DNA of 64,000 bases, from contig CAJNOL010000142.1 of NCBI GenBank assembly GCA_905250125.1, positions 166,643 through 230,642 on the forward strand, read 5' to 3'. Made by a program: the position numbers and the translations under genes. Within the stretch, counting starts at the first letter, position 1. Each line of letters begins with the position of its first letter. The DNA comes from Rotaria sordida. Taxonomy: Eukaryota > Rotifera > Eurotatoria > Philodinida > Philodinidae. Below the pieces are notes generated by a model, which was not told the origin of the DNA, made no database searches, and saw nothing but the letters and a program-made list of their open reading frames with translations. Positions 50,501 to 64,000 of the stretch are shown here, piece after piece.

Positions 50501-53500
50501 TTTCGTATTTTAAGAGAAACCAATTTTCCGACATTTTCTTAGAGAAGCCTATAATATATCATTTGATGTGTCTTCATCTCCTCTTGCCAACAGTGAAAAC
50601 CGCAACTCTCTATCTTACTTCTATCAAAAGTATATTTAAAAAATACCCATCGACCTTTATTTTTTTGAAATGGGTAATAGTTCCTTATTGCATTCCTGGA
50701 TGACCTCGAAAAACTGTCACCGGCCGATCAGCATTTTCACGATGTTATCTCAAAGTTTGAATACACAAGATACCTCAAAACGGGTCGCCCAGTCGGACGA
50801 GTTTATCCTTTTTTGACATAATTTTTTCTGAGATTTGGCTCATCCTTTAGGAGAGATACGGGGAAGCTTCTCCACGTTACACTCTCCTTAGTCATCACTT
50901 TTTATAAAAGCCGAAAAATATGGAATGGCTATCTATTGAGAAAAAAATCTTTGTAAACGAAGTTTCTTTCGAGCTCGAGTTGGGTCAGGCCATAAAAAAA
51001 GTGGTCCGATTTCGAGATGAAAAATAAAGAGATATTTGTCGAAAAACTTTTGTAACAACTGTTATTTCAATTTTTAATGTTTTGTTTTATTATTTAGATT
51101 TTCATCCGATGAAGTTCAACAATTACTTGATTTATTACTTTTACCAACAACTAATGTAACATTAGGTTTATGTTTTCTATTTATGATTCCATCATTAGTT
51201 GAACGTAATGAACAAACAATTATCGAATGGCTTAAACCAACAATGTCATCATTATCAACAGATGATAAATTATTAATGATTGGACTTTTTTGTATGACAA
51301 ATTATAATGAAGTAAGATATCCTAAAAAAAAAACAAAGAAAGAAAGTTTTATTTTAAATATTTTTAGCCATTAAATGCTCTTGTTTCATCAACACTTGAT
51401 TTTCCTTGTCGTATTGATCCTGGTCCTTTTCATCATTCACGTCTTTTACTTATTCAACGTGTTTTTACAAATGATTTACTTGTTCAACGTTTTGCAACAA
51501 TACAAATAACACCAAATTTAAATGCAAATATTACAGTAAAACATATTCCAGCACATTTTATTTGTTATCTTCTATCAAAAGGTCTTTGTAATCAACATCA
51601 TGTACAAATGAGTTCATGGGTATGGTCACAAATTCTTCAATGTACAACACCAATTCATTCAATTATGTTAACACTTATTAATGAATTAGTAATAACAATT
51701 GTTGATTCACGTTATATATGGCATTTAAAATCAATTGATACACAAATTATATATGATTATTTAAGATCATCTGAAAATCATATACCAACAAAAATGCTTA
51801 TTTTACTTTATTTACTTACATTAAATGATCAAGCAATTGGTGATATGGCTAATCGATATCATCAATCAACAAGAAAACTTTTTGATCTTTTACCATTACC
51901 ACATCTTGTTGAACAATTAACAACAAAAGATTATGATGCTATAGCTCCACAACTTGGAAGGTAAAAATAAATAAATTTTATTAGGAAATAAATAATTTTT
52001 TACTTAAGATTAATGATGGAACAATTACCACAAGTATTTCTTGCTGATCATGCTCTTTATTTAGAAACAGGTATGTTTTTTTTTTTTTTTATTGCATAGA
52101 AGTCTATGAAAATATTCTTTTTTTCGTTTAGATTCTCAATTACTTTCATTACGTCATGTATATAAAACAAATAGAATTGAAAATTTAACTGATCAATTAA
52201 AAATTGCACTTTTAAATGGTATTTCACGTAAAAAAGCTGATAAATGGCGTCGTCGTTGGTTTCGTGTTTATGCATTTCGTGGTCAATTGTACGTAAAAAT
52301 CTAATTTTCTAATAAAAAAAAAAATAAAATAAAATTCTCTTCTTTTTTTGTCTCTATAGATTAACATTAAAAACAGCTCAAATATTACTTGATAATAATC
52401 AATTAACTTATGATGATCTATGTGCTGATCCACATTGTTTACTTCGTTTTCCACTTCAACTTTATAAGTAAAAAACATCTGATCTATTTGTTAAATGTAT
52501 TTTTTTTGTTTTTGTTCTTTAGTTATCCATCTATTATACAAATTATATTATTTATAATGAGAGAAATACTTATTGCTAGTCGTCATTATTTCGAACGTAT
52601 TATTAAAGCAAAACAACAACAACAACCATTACAACAAACAGGTAGAATTAAATAAAAAAAAAAAAAAAAAAAAAAGTTTTCAAATTTTTCTAATAGATAT
52701 GATCTGTATACAAGATGTTAAATCTAAACAATTACAAGAAACATTAATACATACACAAGAAGCACTTGTTATTCAAATTTTACTTGATGTTCTACATCAA
52801 TATAAAAAAGTTTATTATGATGATTATAAATAATATTATATATATATTTGATTTCTTTTTTTTTTTTTAATATTTTAATAGACTGCTTGTTTACCTGCAT
52901 ATAGAGAATTACAAGGAGTTATTTGTTCATTTATTCATCAAATGTTTATTACTAATCCAGTTCTTGCTAAACTTGTTCATTTTCAAGTAAATTTTAATAT
53001 TAATTTTTATAATTCTAAGATTCTTTTTTTTTTTAATTATTTTATAGGGTTATCCATCAGATCAAATTAAACCTCTGATTTATAGTGTACCATCAATGCA
53101 TATATGTCTAGATTTCATCCCACAAATGTTAGCTAGTAGTGAACTCGATACACAAGTATGTTTAATAGAATATAGTTTATACCGTACACGTTTATTCGTA
53201 CTACTGTGATACTCATAACAACTAACGATAGATCAGTAGTAGATTGCCGGTAAGGAGATAGCCAATCGTTTTAACGTACATTAGACTGAACGGTCTATTG
53301 ATGGTTTTTCTCCAGTTTGACACTGAGGTATTGACAGTGAGTCATTGGCATAGGATTTACTGAAGCGTTGACTATGCCTACCGAAATATGCCTTTCTTTT
53401 TTTGTAGTCGTGCGTTTCAATGCTTCAGTGTACACTAATTATATTGAGTCGGTGACTTCGGTGGTCAGTGAAAGACAATTGATTTTGTAGATGAATTTTC

Positions 53501-54036
53501 GAGTTAGAATATCAATTACCTATCATGAAATGTATTGATTTCTAAATAAGATCTATAATATGAAAAAAAACAATCTATTTCATATATAATTTAGATCTTT
53601 GGCTTTGAATTATTAACTGATCTCTCATCATTTTATCCAATACGAACAGCTTTACTTGTTGTTAAATTAGCTTTACAAGTTTATGCAACATTATTACGAG
53701 GTAAATAAATCTTATCTATTATAAAAAAAAAACAAACAAACAAAACTAAATCTTTATAGTTTTATCAAATGATGATCGTCTACGATTTTTTTCACGTACA
53801 TATAAATTTCTTACACATATGAGTTCAATATTTCCACCATTAACACAAAATTCAATTTATGTTCTTCAACAAGCAATACGTGCTTGTTCTTTAGTATGTG
53901 TTCTTTTTTTTCTTTTATTATTTAGATATTAATTTTATTTTTGATTTTTATTAATAATCTTTAGTCACCATCAAATTTACCACAATTACAATGGACATCA
54001 GATTCATTAGGTCGACCACGAAGGATAGATATTTAA
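47504..54036 (+). CDS. INTS2: Integrator complex subunit 2
   Basis: Fourteen exons: 47504-47924, 49479-50001, 51098-51311, 51368-51960, 52009-52070, 52132-52288, 52360-52467, 52523-52641, 52697-52809, 52882-52986, 53048-53155, 53595-53700, 53760-53893, 53965-54036. The 944-residue product is helical-repeat throughout, shorter than human INTS2 (about 1200). INTS2 is a core scaffold of Integrator, the nuclear complex that cleaves snRNA and nascent RNA at RNA polymerase II. Family landmarks: DFHTLNTEIKRLQK early; RVYAFRGQLLTLKT-like middle; and near the C-terminus LVHFQGYPSD...PSMHICLDFIPQ, strongly conserved. Introns 1 (1554 bp) and 2 (1096 bp) are large, and the second carries a foldback element. 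The donor at 52810 (GTTTAT) is weak. Confidence 0.9.
47925..49478. other. INTS2 intron 1, large
   Basis: 1554 bp between GTAAGA and ACAAAAG. Composition between 48000 and 49400 is more balanced than in small introns. A 92-codon open stretch at 49115-49393 has no recognisable domain and is taken as chance. It is probably expanded by unrecognised mobile sequence. Confidence 0.5.
50110..50695. repeat. Foldback element in INTS2 intron 2 (about 150-bp arms)
   Basis: The segment 50110-50265 is the inverted copy of 50540-50695: both contain CATCTCCTCTT...CAACAGTGAAAA, then CTCTATCTT.CTTCTAT and AAAAAATA.CCA, in opposite orientations, by eye about 75 percent identical. The spacer is roughly 270 bp. 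Each arm happens to be open in one frame, giving two similar short peptides, most likely because the arms are copies and not because they code. Confidence 0.75.
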
Positions 54037-54217
54037 ATAAAAAAAAAAAGATGAAAAGAATATTTGTATCTGATGATTTAAAACATTAAAAAAAAAACAA
54101 CAAAAGACAATCGAATGTGGAATTCTTTTGTAAATAAAATTTCAAAATAAAAAAACACAAAAATCTAATTAAATCACCGAGTAAAATTTTGATTGTTTCT
54201 TTATTTTTTTTTTTGCT
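54037..54217. other. Short spacer between convergent INTS2 and ANKAR-like genes
   Basis: 181 bp of A-rich and T-rich sequence serving as both 3' ends. Confidence 0.5.
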
Positions 54218-57200
54218 TCATGTACGAGTTAATTTTGATGATAAACGTCGTTTATTTTGTATAGATGGTATAGTTGAACAAATTGATGGTGTTTGAGTTT
54301 GTAAACGACTATGTGCACTTCGTAGACGACTTGATGTTTGACGATCACTAAATACTGATCGACGGTGAACTTAATTATTAAAATAAATAAATAAATAAAT
54401 AAATATTTATTCAATTTAAACATACTTGAAGATGTTGGTCGAGATTCAAGTACATGAAGATGAACAGAAAGACTATTTATTAAAATAATAAAAAACGATT
54501 TTGAAATTAAATAATAATTATTTCTAAATACCTGTCTACTGGTAAACCATTTGCTCGTTCACTTTCAAAAAATTTAACAAACTCTTGTGACATACATGAA
54601 CGTTGACCATATTCAACAATTTTATCATAAAGTGCTAAAAAACAATAACAACAACAACAAAAAAAGAAACATAATTTAAAAAACATAAAATTTTTTTTAC
54701 TAGGATCACGTCGAACAAGATTATAAAGAAGACGAAATGCTGTTTTGTTATATGTTAATGCTCCAATAGCTACAGCACAAGCACTATGCATTTCAGCTTC
54801 ATCACCTGCATCTTTACTCGTTTGTGGAAGTGATGGAGCATAGAGTTTATTAATTAAACGTTCGAGTACTTGACAAGATACAAATCCATCACTTATACCT
54901 GTTCGAATTCGAGCCAATGATGATACATATTTAGCTATAACAACCACGAAAAAAAAAAAAAAAGAATTAAATATCATTAACTAAACAAATTTATATAAAT
55001 CTTTTGAAATTTATTCTCAAATCAATTATGTTTTTTTTTTTGCTAATTTTCATTAATATAATAACTAACAATCGACTAACTTCGGAGATGTGCTTCGCTC
55101 TAGCTGCAAGTATCAAAGATGGAATCGGTTCGATTCAAGATATATCAAATATTTTCTCCATCAACAAAAAAAACAAAAACAAAATCATTCACATTACCTA
55201 TTTGTGTAATTAAAGTTATATTTGTTTGTAATAAAAGATCAGCAAGTTTCATAATAGCAAGTGCTGTAAGTGTAACTTGTTCATCATCACTATCAGCAAT
55301 AACACGTGCAAGAACAATAACCTATGAACAAATTAAAATAACAATAGAAATTGAATTGAGATAAAAAAAAAAAAGACAAACTTGAAAACAAGCCATAGCG
55401 GAATATGTTGGATTTGATGAATCAATAAATGATTGAAATGAATTATAAACAATTGTATTTGTTTGTTTTAAAATCGATTGATTTTCAAGATTATTATAAG
55501 CAAATAATGATAATGCTAATAAAGCTCGTGATTTTAAATTAGATTCTTCTATTTGATTAAATTGAAAAACAACATCTTCAATATTAAATTCATTTGCTAA
55601 ATATTTTTGATTTGTACTATTATTTAATACTAATTTTGCTAATGTTAAACAACATTCAACCTAATATAAAATGAAAAAAATAAATTTTTTAAAAATATTT
55701 TTTTGTTTTATCTTTTCTTACTTTTAAATCAATATATTGTGTTGATTCCATTACACGTAGAAGTAAATCAATAGCATTTTGTTCAACAATAGCATTTTGT
55801 AATAAACTATTCGGTACAAGTGAAACACCTTGAAAACAAAAAAAAAAAAAAAGAAGTTTTCTTTTTTTGTTTACTTCTAAAACATACCAACACAAAGTAC
55901 ACTAAATGATCGAATAAGTACAAGTAAAACTCGATGTGATAATTGATAATGTTGTTTAAGTAAACGAATAAGTGGTGTAAGAATATTTTCTCTATATAAT
56001 CTATTTTGATTTTGTTCAGATTCTTCAGCTAATGCAATTATAGCATTTAATGAAATATATTGTAATTTTTCTGAATGTGATAAAAGCATTGTTACAATAT
56101 GTGGAATACCAAAACATTCAGCTACATAACGTTGTTGAGATTTAATTTGACCACCAAGTGCCCATAATGAAAAAGCAGCTTGTTCACGAATTTCTAATGC
56201 CCATTCTTCGGAACTACGAATCTAAATTTAATATATATATATATATATATTAACATATATCTTTGTAGTAATAGATTTTAAGGAGCAGGAAAAGAAAAAA
56301 ATATTGGATTTCAGGGAATGAAAACATACAAGTAAAAACGAACAGCTAAGATGTGTAAAAAAAGAAAAGAACAAGCAAGTGATAGAAATTTAAGAAGATC
56401 ACTACGAAATATAATTGACTTACGGTAGCAGCAACGTAGTACATTTTCTGTAATAAAGCATCAATGTGAATGAAATTAGTTTTTAAAATATAATTATTAG
56501 TATTCATTTTTTTTTTTGTTGTCTTTTTAATATTATATTTTCATATATGTACAAATAAAATCAAAAACGAAAAAAAAAGCTTTTTTTTTGCATTATTTTA
56601 ATGTGATTCAGTGAAACTCTTTTTTTTGTTTTGTTTTTTTATTACCTCCATTAATTCATTAAGTGGTTTTTGTATATTAAGAGTTTTTGATAAAAATTGT
56701 TTTTGATTTTCTACATTATTTATTGCTAATGCTTCAACAGCTAATGATCCTTTATAACGTATACCAAATTCTCTATCTTGCATAAGTTCAACAATAAGTT
56801 TAAGTGCACCTTTCGATGATGCTAATGTTTGATTTGTCATATTATTATATGTTATTGATGCTAATGCTGAAGCTACAGTACCTCGTAAAATTTCTACAAA
56901 AAAACAAACAAATTTTTCTTTTTCAAATATTATTCGTTCTTGTTTTTTTTTTTTTTATTACTTGAATCAAGTGCAAGTAATTCAGTAAGTTTTTCAATAA
57001 TTCCATATTTAGCTAATTCATTTTGCATAAATTCATTTTTACGACAAAGTAAATCAATTGCATTACATGTATTAACAAGAACATCTTCAATAGATGAATC
57101 AAGCATACGTGATAAACCTATTATTGCATCTGATTCAAGAAAACGTTCCTTAAAAAAAAATAATCAAATAGAAAAATTCTAATTTTAAAATTCCTCTGTT

Positions 57201-60200
57201 TGTTTTTGGTTTTATTACTTGATTTGATGGAATAAAACATATATCAGCAATTAATATTGATGTTTTTGAACGTATTTCATCATTATTTAATTTTAATAAA
57301 TTTGAAAACATTTCCGATAAATTTTCTTCAGCTGTTGATATTGCTAAACGTACTTCTGTATTTGTTGATATATTGCACAAAACAGATAATGTTGATAATA
57401 TTAAACTAGCATCAGTCATTTTAAGTAATTTTATAAGTCGTTTAATACCATCTATAAAAAAAAAAAAAACTTATTAAATTTAAAAATTTAACTTCTGTTT
57501 TTTTTTTTTTGAAACCTGTTTCTAATAATGGACGCCAAAATTCATCTCCATGTGTTGTCATTACATGTAAACATTGAACAGTAGCTCGTTTCATTGATAA
57601 ATCAGGATGATTTATTAAATCTTTACATAAAAAAAAAAAAAAAACAAAGAATTAATTTTTCAATTAGAAAAGTTTGTTAGCATAGCTAAGGGAAAGTTGT
57701 AAAACCTGTGCGAATTTCATAAAAATAAAAAAAAATAAAATAACTTACCAACAAGAATCGTCCATGTTGGTACAAGTCGATTATTTAAACGAATAAAATA
57801 TTCAATTATATTTGTATGTAAATTACTAGCAGCTAAATGAATAACTGTATATCCTAATTCATCTTTATATGCAATATTAGCATCTAATGAAACTAAACAT
57901 TGAACAGCATCTAATGCACCTGATGTTGTTGCTAATAGAAGTGGTGTTGATTGACGACTATGATGAAAACAAAAAAAAATAAAAATTTCTTTATTTTTTT
58001 TATCTTTCTTCTACAACTAACCTATCTTTAGTTGTTTGTTCAAGTAAATCAGGATGTTTATTATAGAGTAATCTTAAAATTGGAACATGATCACAAAAAG
58101 CAGCATGATGAATAGGTGTCCATCCTAATATAATAATTTATAAAAAAAATTTTTTTTTTTTTCATAAATTTAATCATTTTACCTTGATGATCAATTTGAA
58201 TTGATGCCATATTACCTAGAAGACAAGATGCTGCATCTAAACTTCCATGACGACAAGCAAAATGTAATGGTGTACCACCTAATTACATAAGGACAAAACA
58301 AAAAAAACAAACAACTGTCATTAGAAAATTATTATTCTTAATTATTTACCATTTGGTACATAATTTACTTCTGCTTTAGAATTAACATCAACACCTAATA
58401 AAATTAATATACCAATAATAATTGGACGATTATGAATAGCCTAATAATTTGATAAGAAAAAAAAAAATTTTTTTTCAAATATATATAAAGTGAAATCGAT
58501 CATACAGCATAATGCATAAGTGTAAGACCATCACGAAGATTAGGTTTACTTAAAGCAGATATTGGTGTTTTACGTGCTAATGCTTGAAAAATACATGCAA
58601 GACCTCGTTGAGCAGAAACACGTAAACCATGTTCTGGATTCTGAATGAAGGAAAAAAAAACACAAATAAATTAAACACAATTAAAAGAAATTATTTCAAA
58701 TAAAACCTTGTAATATGTTGCTTTCTTTCGACCAAAATATTTTTTATACATTTCATACATAACTGTTTCATTAAGAAAACGTTTTGCCGATGCATTTTCT
58801 ACTGATCTTTGAATAACACGTAACCATACTGGAGATAGACCATAGTATGGTTCAATATCAATGACCAAATGATAATATCTATATGATAATCAATAAATAT
58901 ATACAGAACAATATTTATTCTTATGTATGATTATCCCGTTTTTCAGCTACCATAATAAAATTCAATTTTTTTTTTCTATCATGGACAAAGAACAACCATT
59001 TTTGATTCCGATTAGAAAAAAATATTGGTTCTAGTTTTACACTTAGTAATACATCTACTAGAAAAAAAATGCAATATCACTTTCTAGTAATGTCAATCAG
59101 AGGCGGAACCGGGAGCTCAGGATCCTGGCTTCGCCATCCATGTCAATGAGCACGAGATATCTTGTGTGACCTGTAATGTTCTTTCCTTGGGCGTTCATTA
59201 TTCGTTTTTTAATTTACTAATATTTCCTCTTATAATTATAGTATTATTCAGTACTGATATTTATAGATATATATATAGAGAGAGAACATGCATGTCTTAA
59301 TAGTTATGATTATATGCTAAATGGTTATACACACATTAATAGTCAAGGTTAATTTAATACCTTGATATTATTTGATAGAGAAAAATTGTAAATTTTAAGG
59401 TCAAGAAGACTTTTCTTGAAAAATGTGACTTCAAGCTACAATATAAAAATTTAACATTTTTCCGGTGTGCAAAAAACAAACAATATGCGATACTTTTTTT
59501 TTTCTATCGTTACTATGTACTTTGAATTACTAATGTTTTTTTTTTCCTATTGTTCTATAACTAGTTATTTGATATTCTTTTAAAAGATCAATTTACTGGT
59601 ACATTTCTCGCAGCTAGGTTATTGTTGTTAACATAAAAAAACTTTGATAATTTCACAAGATGATTTCGACTATTATTAAGTTTCGTTTTTTGGTTTTTAT
59701 TCTTTTTACAAGAATATATCAACACAAAATGTTTAGGAAAATAATCATGACTGATTTATTCACTTAAAATCCATAAAGTAGTGATATTTTCAAAAAAAAA
59801 AAAAAAAACTTTTATGATCTTTTTATCTTTAAGAATAAAACTTAACGAAATTTTCTCTCTATTAAGTGCATGCAAGCAAAGTATTGAATTAAACTTGGTT
59901 ACCAATAAAGTTATAAATATCTAGAATGTAATCGTAACTTTTAAGACATCTTGTATATATTTGAAGAAGAGAACAGAACAGAACGTAAAATTGAAACAAG
60001 TCTCATTCTTTCAATGATTAAAAAGAATATATATTATATATATATATATTTGCATAGTAATGGTATGAGAGAGTGAAAAAAGACGTTAAATAAGTACACT
60101 TATATCTAATGCTCTTCATTATTCGTCAAGGGCTTTTAGTTCCAAGGACAAAACATGTAAAATAACAAATGTCTTCATATCGTTTACTAATAACAAAACT

Positions 60201-61999
60201 AATATGATGTATTGAAAGAATTTGATTATTAAAAAATTAAAATTAAATATTCTACTTTTTTCCATCAATTTCAACAATAGGTAAATGATATTCCATATTA
60301 GGTGCATTTGGTAAATCTAAATATCCATATAAAATTCGACGAGATGTATCAAGTAATGATTCATTTTTTCCATTGAATATTCTTTAAATAAATTAAAATT
60401 ATATTTATTTATAAAAAAAAAAAAAGAAAAACTATCTTACTGAGAAAGTTGATTATTAAGTGAACGTGTTTCATATTCAAATTGAATACCACCATGTAAA
60501 TGAAACATTGTTTCATGTTCAATAGGAAATATATTTTTTGATTGTTTTTTTATATACATAAATGGTGGAAGTTCTCGTTCAGTACGAACATCTTCACCTA
60601 TTGAATAAGAAAAATTAGAAATTAATTTTTCTTTTGTATTATTATTATTATTAACAAACCAATAATCATTGGTAATAATCGATTCATATTTGGAATTTTT
60701 TTCATACGACGTTTAAGTCCAATAAGTAATGTAAATAAAAAACAAGAAAGTTCAAGAAGATAAATATATTTTCGAACTTCAGTTTTTAATAAAAATGTTT
60801 TACGTAAATAATTTTCATGAATTTGAAGTAATGCTTTTAAACGTTGAAATTGTTGATTATCTAATCTATTTAAATAAATATAAAATTTTTCGTTTTTTCT
60901 TTTTTTTATTTTCTATTTATTATATACTTTTCTTGTATAGTTTTTATTTGTGATTGTATTGTATAATTTCCATTAAACATTAAACAATTTTTCCATTGAG
61001 ATATTTGATCAAGATAAAGTGTTAATACCATAGATAAATCATCAGCATATGAAGCTAAAAATTGATCATCAGAATGTGTTTGTTCTTCAGATTTTGGTTC
61101 AATTTCAAAAGAATTTTTTGCTTGAGTATAATCAGGATCATGACTTAGATCTTGTAAACCTTTTTGAAAAAAAAAAAACAAAAGAATTTTTGAAAAAAAA
61201 AATATATATATATATTGATACCGGCTGCTTCAAATTCATGTACTAATGAACGTGTTAATGAAGAATCACCCATATGACGCCAACGATCAGCAAATTTAGC
61301 ACGTTTATCTCTTGACATAAAAACTCCATGCCATACAGATTTTAACCAAGCATCACAATTTATCATAGTTTGTCCAAGACGTGTATCGATATAAGCTAAT
61401 CATATATATATATATAAATTTAAATAGGGAAAAAAAGAAGTTCTATATAAATAATTTATTACCTGTTGGTATTTGACATGTTGAGCTAAGATCAAAATTA
61501 GCTTCAAGACTTAATAATGGTTGTGCATTAAGAGAATAAATACCAATAGTTAATTCACGTAATAATTGATGAATTTCACGTGTATCAAGACGTGGAATAT
61601 CATCATCAACTGGAAATAAAATATCGATATGAGTTTCACTAAATGCTTGTAATTGTCGAATTAATCCAGTTGGATTTTCAGTTGGTACCTAAGTAAAATT
61701 TATTTATACAAAAAAAGAAAAAATATCAAATTAAATACTTTATAAATATCTGCATTTGTTAAAAGCCAATGTGTATCACGTGCTGTAAGTAATTCTGTTA
61801 CATCCCATTTATCAAATTTTGAAAATAAATCAAATACATTTCGTACAGATATTTGATCCATTGATTGTTGAATAATAAGATCTGGTCTATCATCACTAAC
61901 AGATGTTGATGGTGAAGTATGACGTATTCGATTTGTTTGTCTAGATGTTAAACGACGTTGAACATGACCAGCTGTTGATGCTCTTTGTTTAGTATGCAT
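54218..61999 (-). CDS. ANKAR: Ankyrin and armadillo repeat protein (ANKAR-like)
   Basis: Twenty-five exons join in frame from Met at 61999 to TGA at 54218: 61999-61739, 61688-61463, 61395-61222, 61159-60928, 60865-60660, 60597-60441, 60381-60256, 58878-58707, 58640-58506, 58440-58350, 58278-58183, 58124-58022, 57957-57749, 57620-57516, 57451-57219, 57148-56962, 56893-56646, 56221-55888, 55828-55722, 55660-55382, 55321-55198, 54934-54701, 54634-54532, 54472-54426, 54369-54218. The product is 1446 residues, near human ANKAR (about 1430). Residues 1-460 are helical without a known domain; ankyrin repeats (GLTLMHYAA, GGTPLHFAC, GWTPIHHAA, GYTVIHLAA) lie at about 515-725; armadillo repeats follow to about 1300; the tail is basic and Ser-rich. 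It is a protein-interaction scaffold of poorly known function. A 1377-bp intron (58879-60255) separates the N-terminal part. A possible extra exon near 55090-55115 could not be placed. Confidence 0.82.
58879..60255. other. Large intron of the ANKAR-like gene
   Basis: 1377 bp, phase 2, donor GTAGAA and acceptor ATATAG. Most is AT-rich; a GC-rich patch at 59099-59140 (GAGGCGGAACCGGGAGCTCA) stands out and may be a transposon remnant. No exon seen. Confidence 0.6.
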
Positions 62000-63218
62000 T
62001 CTTTATATTCTAAGACAAATTTGATCTTTTCGTTTTGTTGACTACACACATACACACACACACATTAAAAAAAAAATAAAAAATTTCTTGTTTGCTTATT
62101 CTGTTTTTTAACTGTAACCATCTTGACTTCTTTCGTTCTGTGTCGATCAGGAGTACCCTCCATAGAATAAAAGTGTTACGATAAGAAAAAAAAAATGAAG
62201 ACAAATAAATTGATTGCGTCGCCATGATTCAATTTTTTCAATCTTAAATTACTATTATTATCTTCTATAATTAGTTTTCTAAAATTTTTATATAATTAAA
62301 ACATTCAATATTCTATTGTTTAATTTATGACTAGTATAGAGATATTTTATAATGTATAATATTCATTTTATTTATGGAATATTATTATTATATGAAAGAA
62401 ATATGAAACGTATAGACAAGATCAATATTGTACAATTGTTTTGTTTTTTTTCTTTTCTACAAAAATAATTCTTTTGAAGTATAAATTCGTAAACAATTAC
62501 ATCAACTCTATGTGCAAATAAATGTAATGTTTTTGAATAACAAAAAAAAAAAAAATTGTAACACTCGAAATAGACATAGAAAAATTTTTTGAAACAATTA
62601 TTTATTGAATTGAATAATATTTAATTAAAATCTTGTTAATAAATAAATTTTATTTGTTAATAATGTATTTTTTTTATAAAAGAAAAAATATGTATTATTT
62701 TGAGACTTGAAATTTTCTTTTTAATTCAGTTTTTACTATATGCACTTTGGAGAGAATTCTTTAGACTAGAAAATCTTTATGTAAAGTTTGTTTTTTTTTT
62801 CTGATTATCCTTAGGTTTTTCAAAAACTTGAGTTTATTCATTATTAGCGATGTGAATGAGTATGAATATGATAGAAAAACAAAAGATCTCGTTTTTGGAA
62901 AAACCGATTTGAAGGAGAGATTCAAAAACTTCGCCTATTTGAGACTATTGCTGAGCAGTAGTTGATGTTTACGAATATTTTTGATTCTAGCACCATGATT
63001 TATTGAATAAATTTGAATATTCTTTTTTGTTTAATCAAAATAATCAGCATAACGAACTCAAATCTTCTAAGAACCTTACGCTTTCTTCGTGATTAACATT
63101 CATCAAAAATACGATTCATCAGCATGTTATTGTTGACAAATAGATATAATTTGTGGTATGGGGAGTGTCTATTCTGAATTATATTTTAATTAATTGTCAA
63201 TTGAAAGAACGAATGTTT
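62000..63218. other. Intergenic upstream of the ANKAR-like gene
   Basis: No supported exon. A CA repeat at 62045-62064 and poly(A) tracts lie in the presumed 5' region. Confidence 0.5.
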
Positions 63219-63480
63219 GGTGAAACACAATCTAAAATGAATATTAAAATATACAGATAGAAATTTGGATCCTCCCCCTAACACAGACATGATAGACATT
63301 ATTAATATAGAATCACAGACTGTATATCAATAACATCTTGTTATAATATATAAACTACTTCCTTATTGGATTTCTCGAGAATTAAGTAAAAAGATGATGA
63401 AGAAATGTCGTCTCAATACAACAACATCTACATTGTATTTCACATTTTAATCTCATAGGGATTGTGCTAACAGCTTGTCT
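63219..63480. repeat. Dispersed repeat copy, shorter version of 8220-9033
   Basis: It starts with GTGAAACACAATCTAAAA and ends near GTGCTAACAGCTT; both ends match the copy in the PRMT intron in the same orientation, while the middle 500 bp of that copy is missing here. Internal-deletion derivatives like this are common for non-autonomous transposons. Confidence 0.6.
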
Positions 63481-64000
63481 TTTACAAATATTTGTTGTAA
63501 AAGAATTTGTTCAAAGAAAAAGCAAAACAATAACACTTATAAAGAATTCAAAGTTAAATAGAAAATAGTCATATTCAGTTGTGATTGATTTTGTTCTTGA
63601 TATACAGTGTAATAGAGAAAAAATATTTGATAATACCATTTTTAAATCATTAAAATGATCTTGCTAATAAAAAAAAAAAATAATTTTTATATTTTTTACT
63701 ATAAGAAATTTTTATTACAAAAACAATATATCATATAAAGTTAAGATTTATATGTACAATATATGTCTTATTCATAAATAGAAATTGATTTATGTTATTT
63801 GACACAAAAATACATTTATCAATATAAAATATATCAAAGAATTTCTATTATATATATATATATATATTGTTTTCGAGTTGAATTTGATTTCTTTTAATAT
63901 TTCTATCTAAATTCTATTTCTAATCAAATAAAATGTTGTATAATTTCGATATGTATGTGAAGAAATTCTTGTCAAATGAAGTAGAATGACATATATAGTG
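63481..64000. other. Intergenic to window end
   Basis: AT-rich, TA microsatellite at 63849-63868; nothing else seen. Confidence 0.5.

Overview
This is a eukaryotic nuclear window that reads like a bdelloid rotifer (a Rotaria/Adineta-type animal). It is very AT-rich, and its genes are split by many tiny introns (about 45-70 bp, GT...AG) plus a few large ones. An F-box/LRR-like protein of a style common in bdelloids is present. Near the left end are blocks of TGTGGG/CCCACA, the bdelloid telomere repeat. The species assignment is inference; the gene models below were built by hand from splice sites and reading-frame continuity.

Left part (1-15 kb): a last exon of an edge-truncated gene, a three-exon F-box gene (-), a 4 kb repeat-rich zone with telomere-like turnarounds and a 100-bp assembly gap, a PRMT1-like arginine methyltransferase (+) tail-to-tail with a LIM-only (LMO) regulator (-), and an ERI1/ERI3-type DEDDh exonuclease (+).

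Middle (15-42 kb): a 21-exon chitinase whose model runs GH18 - chitin-binding CBM14 - Ser/Asp linker - Ly6/uPAR three-finger domain - GPI-type tail. It is followed by three small single-pass membrane proteins with PPxY motifs (21.0, 32.5 and 34.4 kb), with two tandem claudin/PMP22-like four-span genes (-) between the first and second. An 8.5 kb gene-poor stretch holds a mariner relic next to telomere-like repeats. At 38.7 kb a small protein carries a textbook BH3 motif and a hydrophobic tail, facing an unknown tail-anchored protein (-). A broken short-chain dehydrogenase follows.

Right part (43-64 kb): pirin (-), an RRM-less RGG protein with an N-terminal UAP56-binding motif (mRNA export adaptor-like, +), Integrator subunit 2 (+), and a 25-exon, 1446-residue ankyrin/armadillo protein closely fitting ANKAR (-). 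The last 2 kb is non-coding and carries a dispersed repeat also found inside the PRMT intron.

There is no operon-like logic; housekeeping RNA and chromatin factors (PRMT, ERI, UBM protein, INTS2, pirin, LMO) are mixed with membrane and secreted proteins. The most unusual items are the chitinase-LU-GPI fusion, the BH3-only candidate, the interstitial telomere turnarounds, and several foldback elements inside introns.
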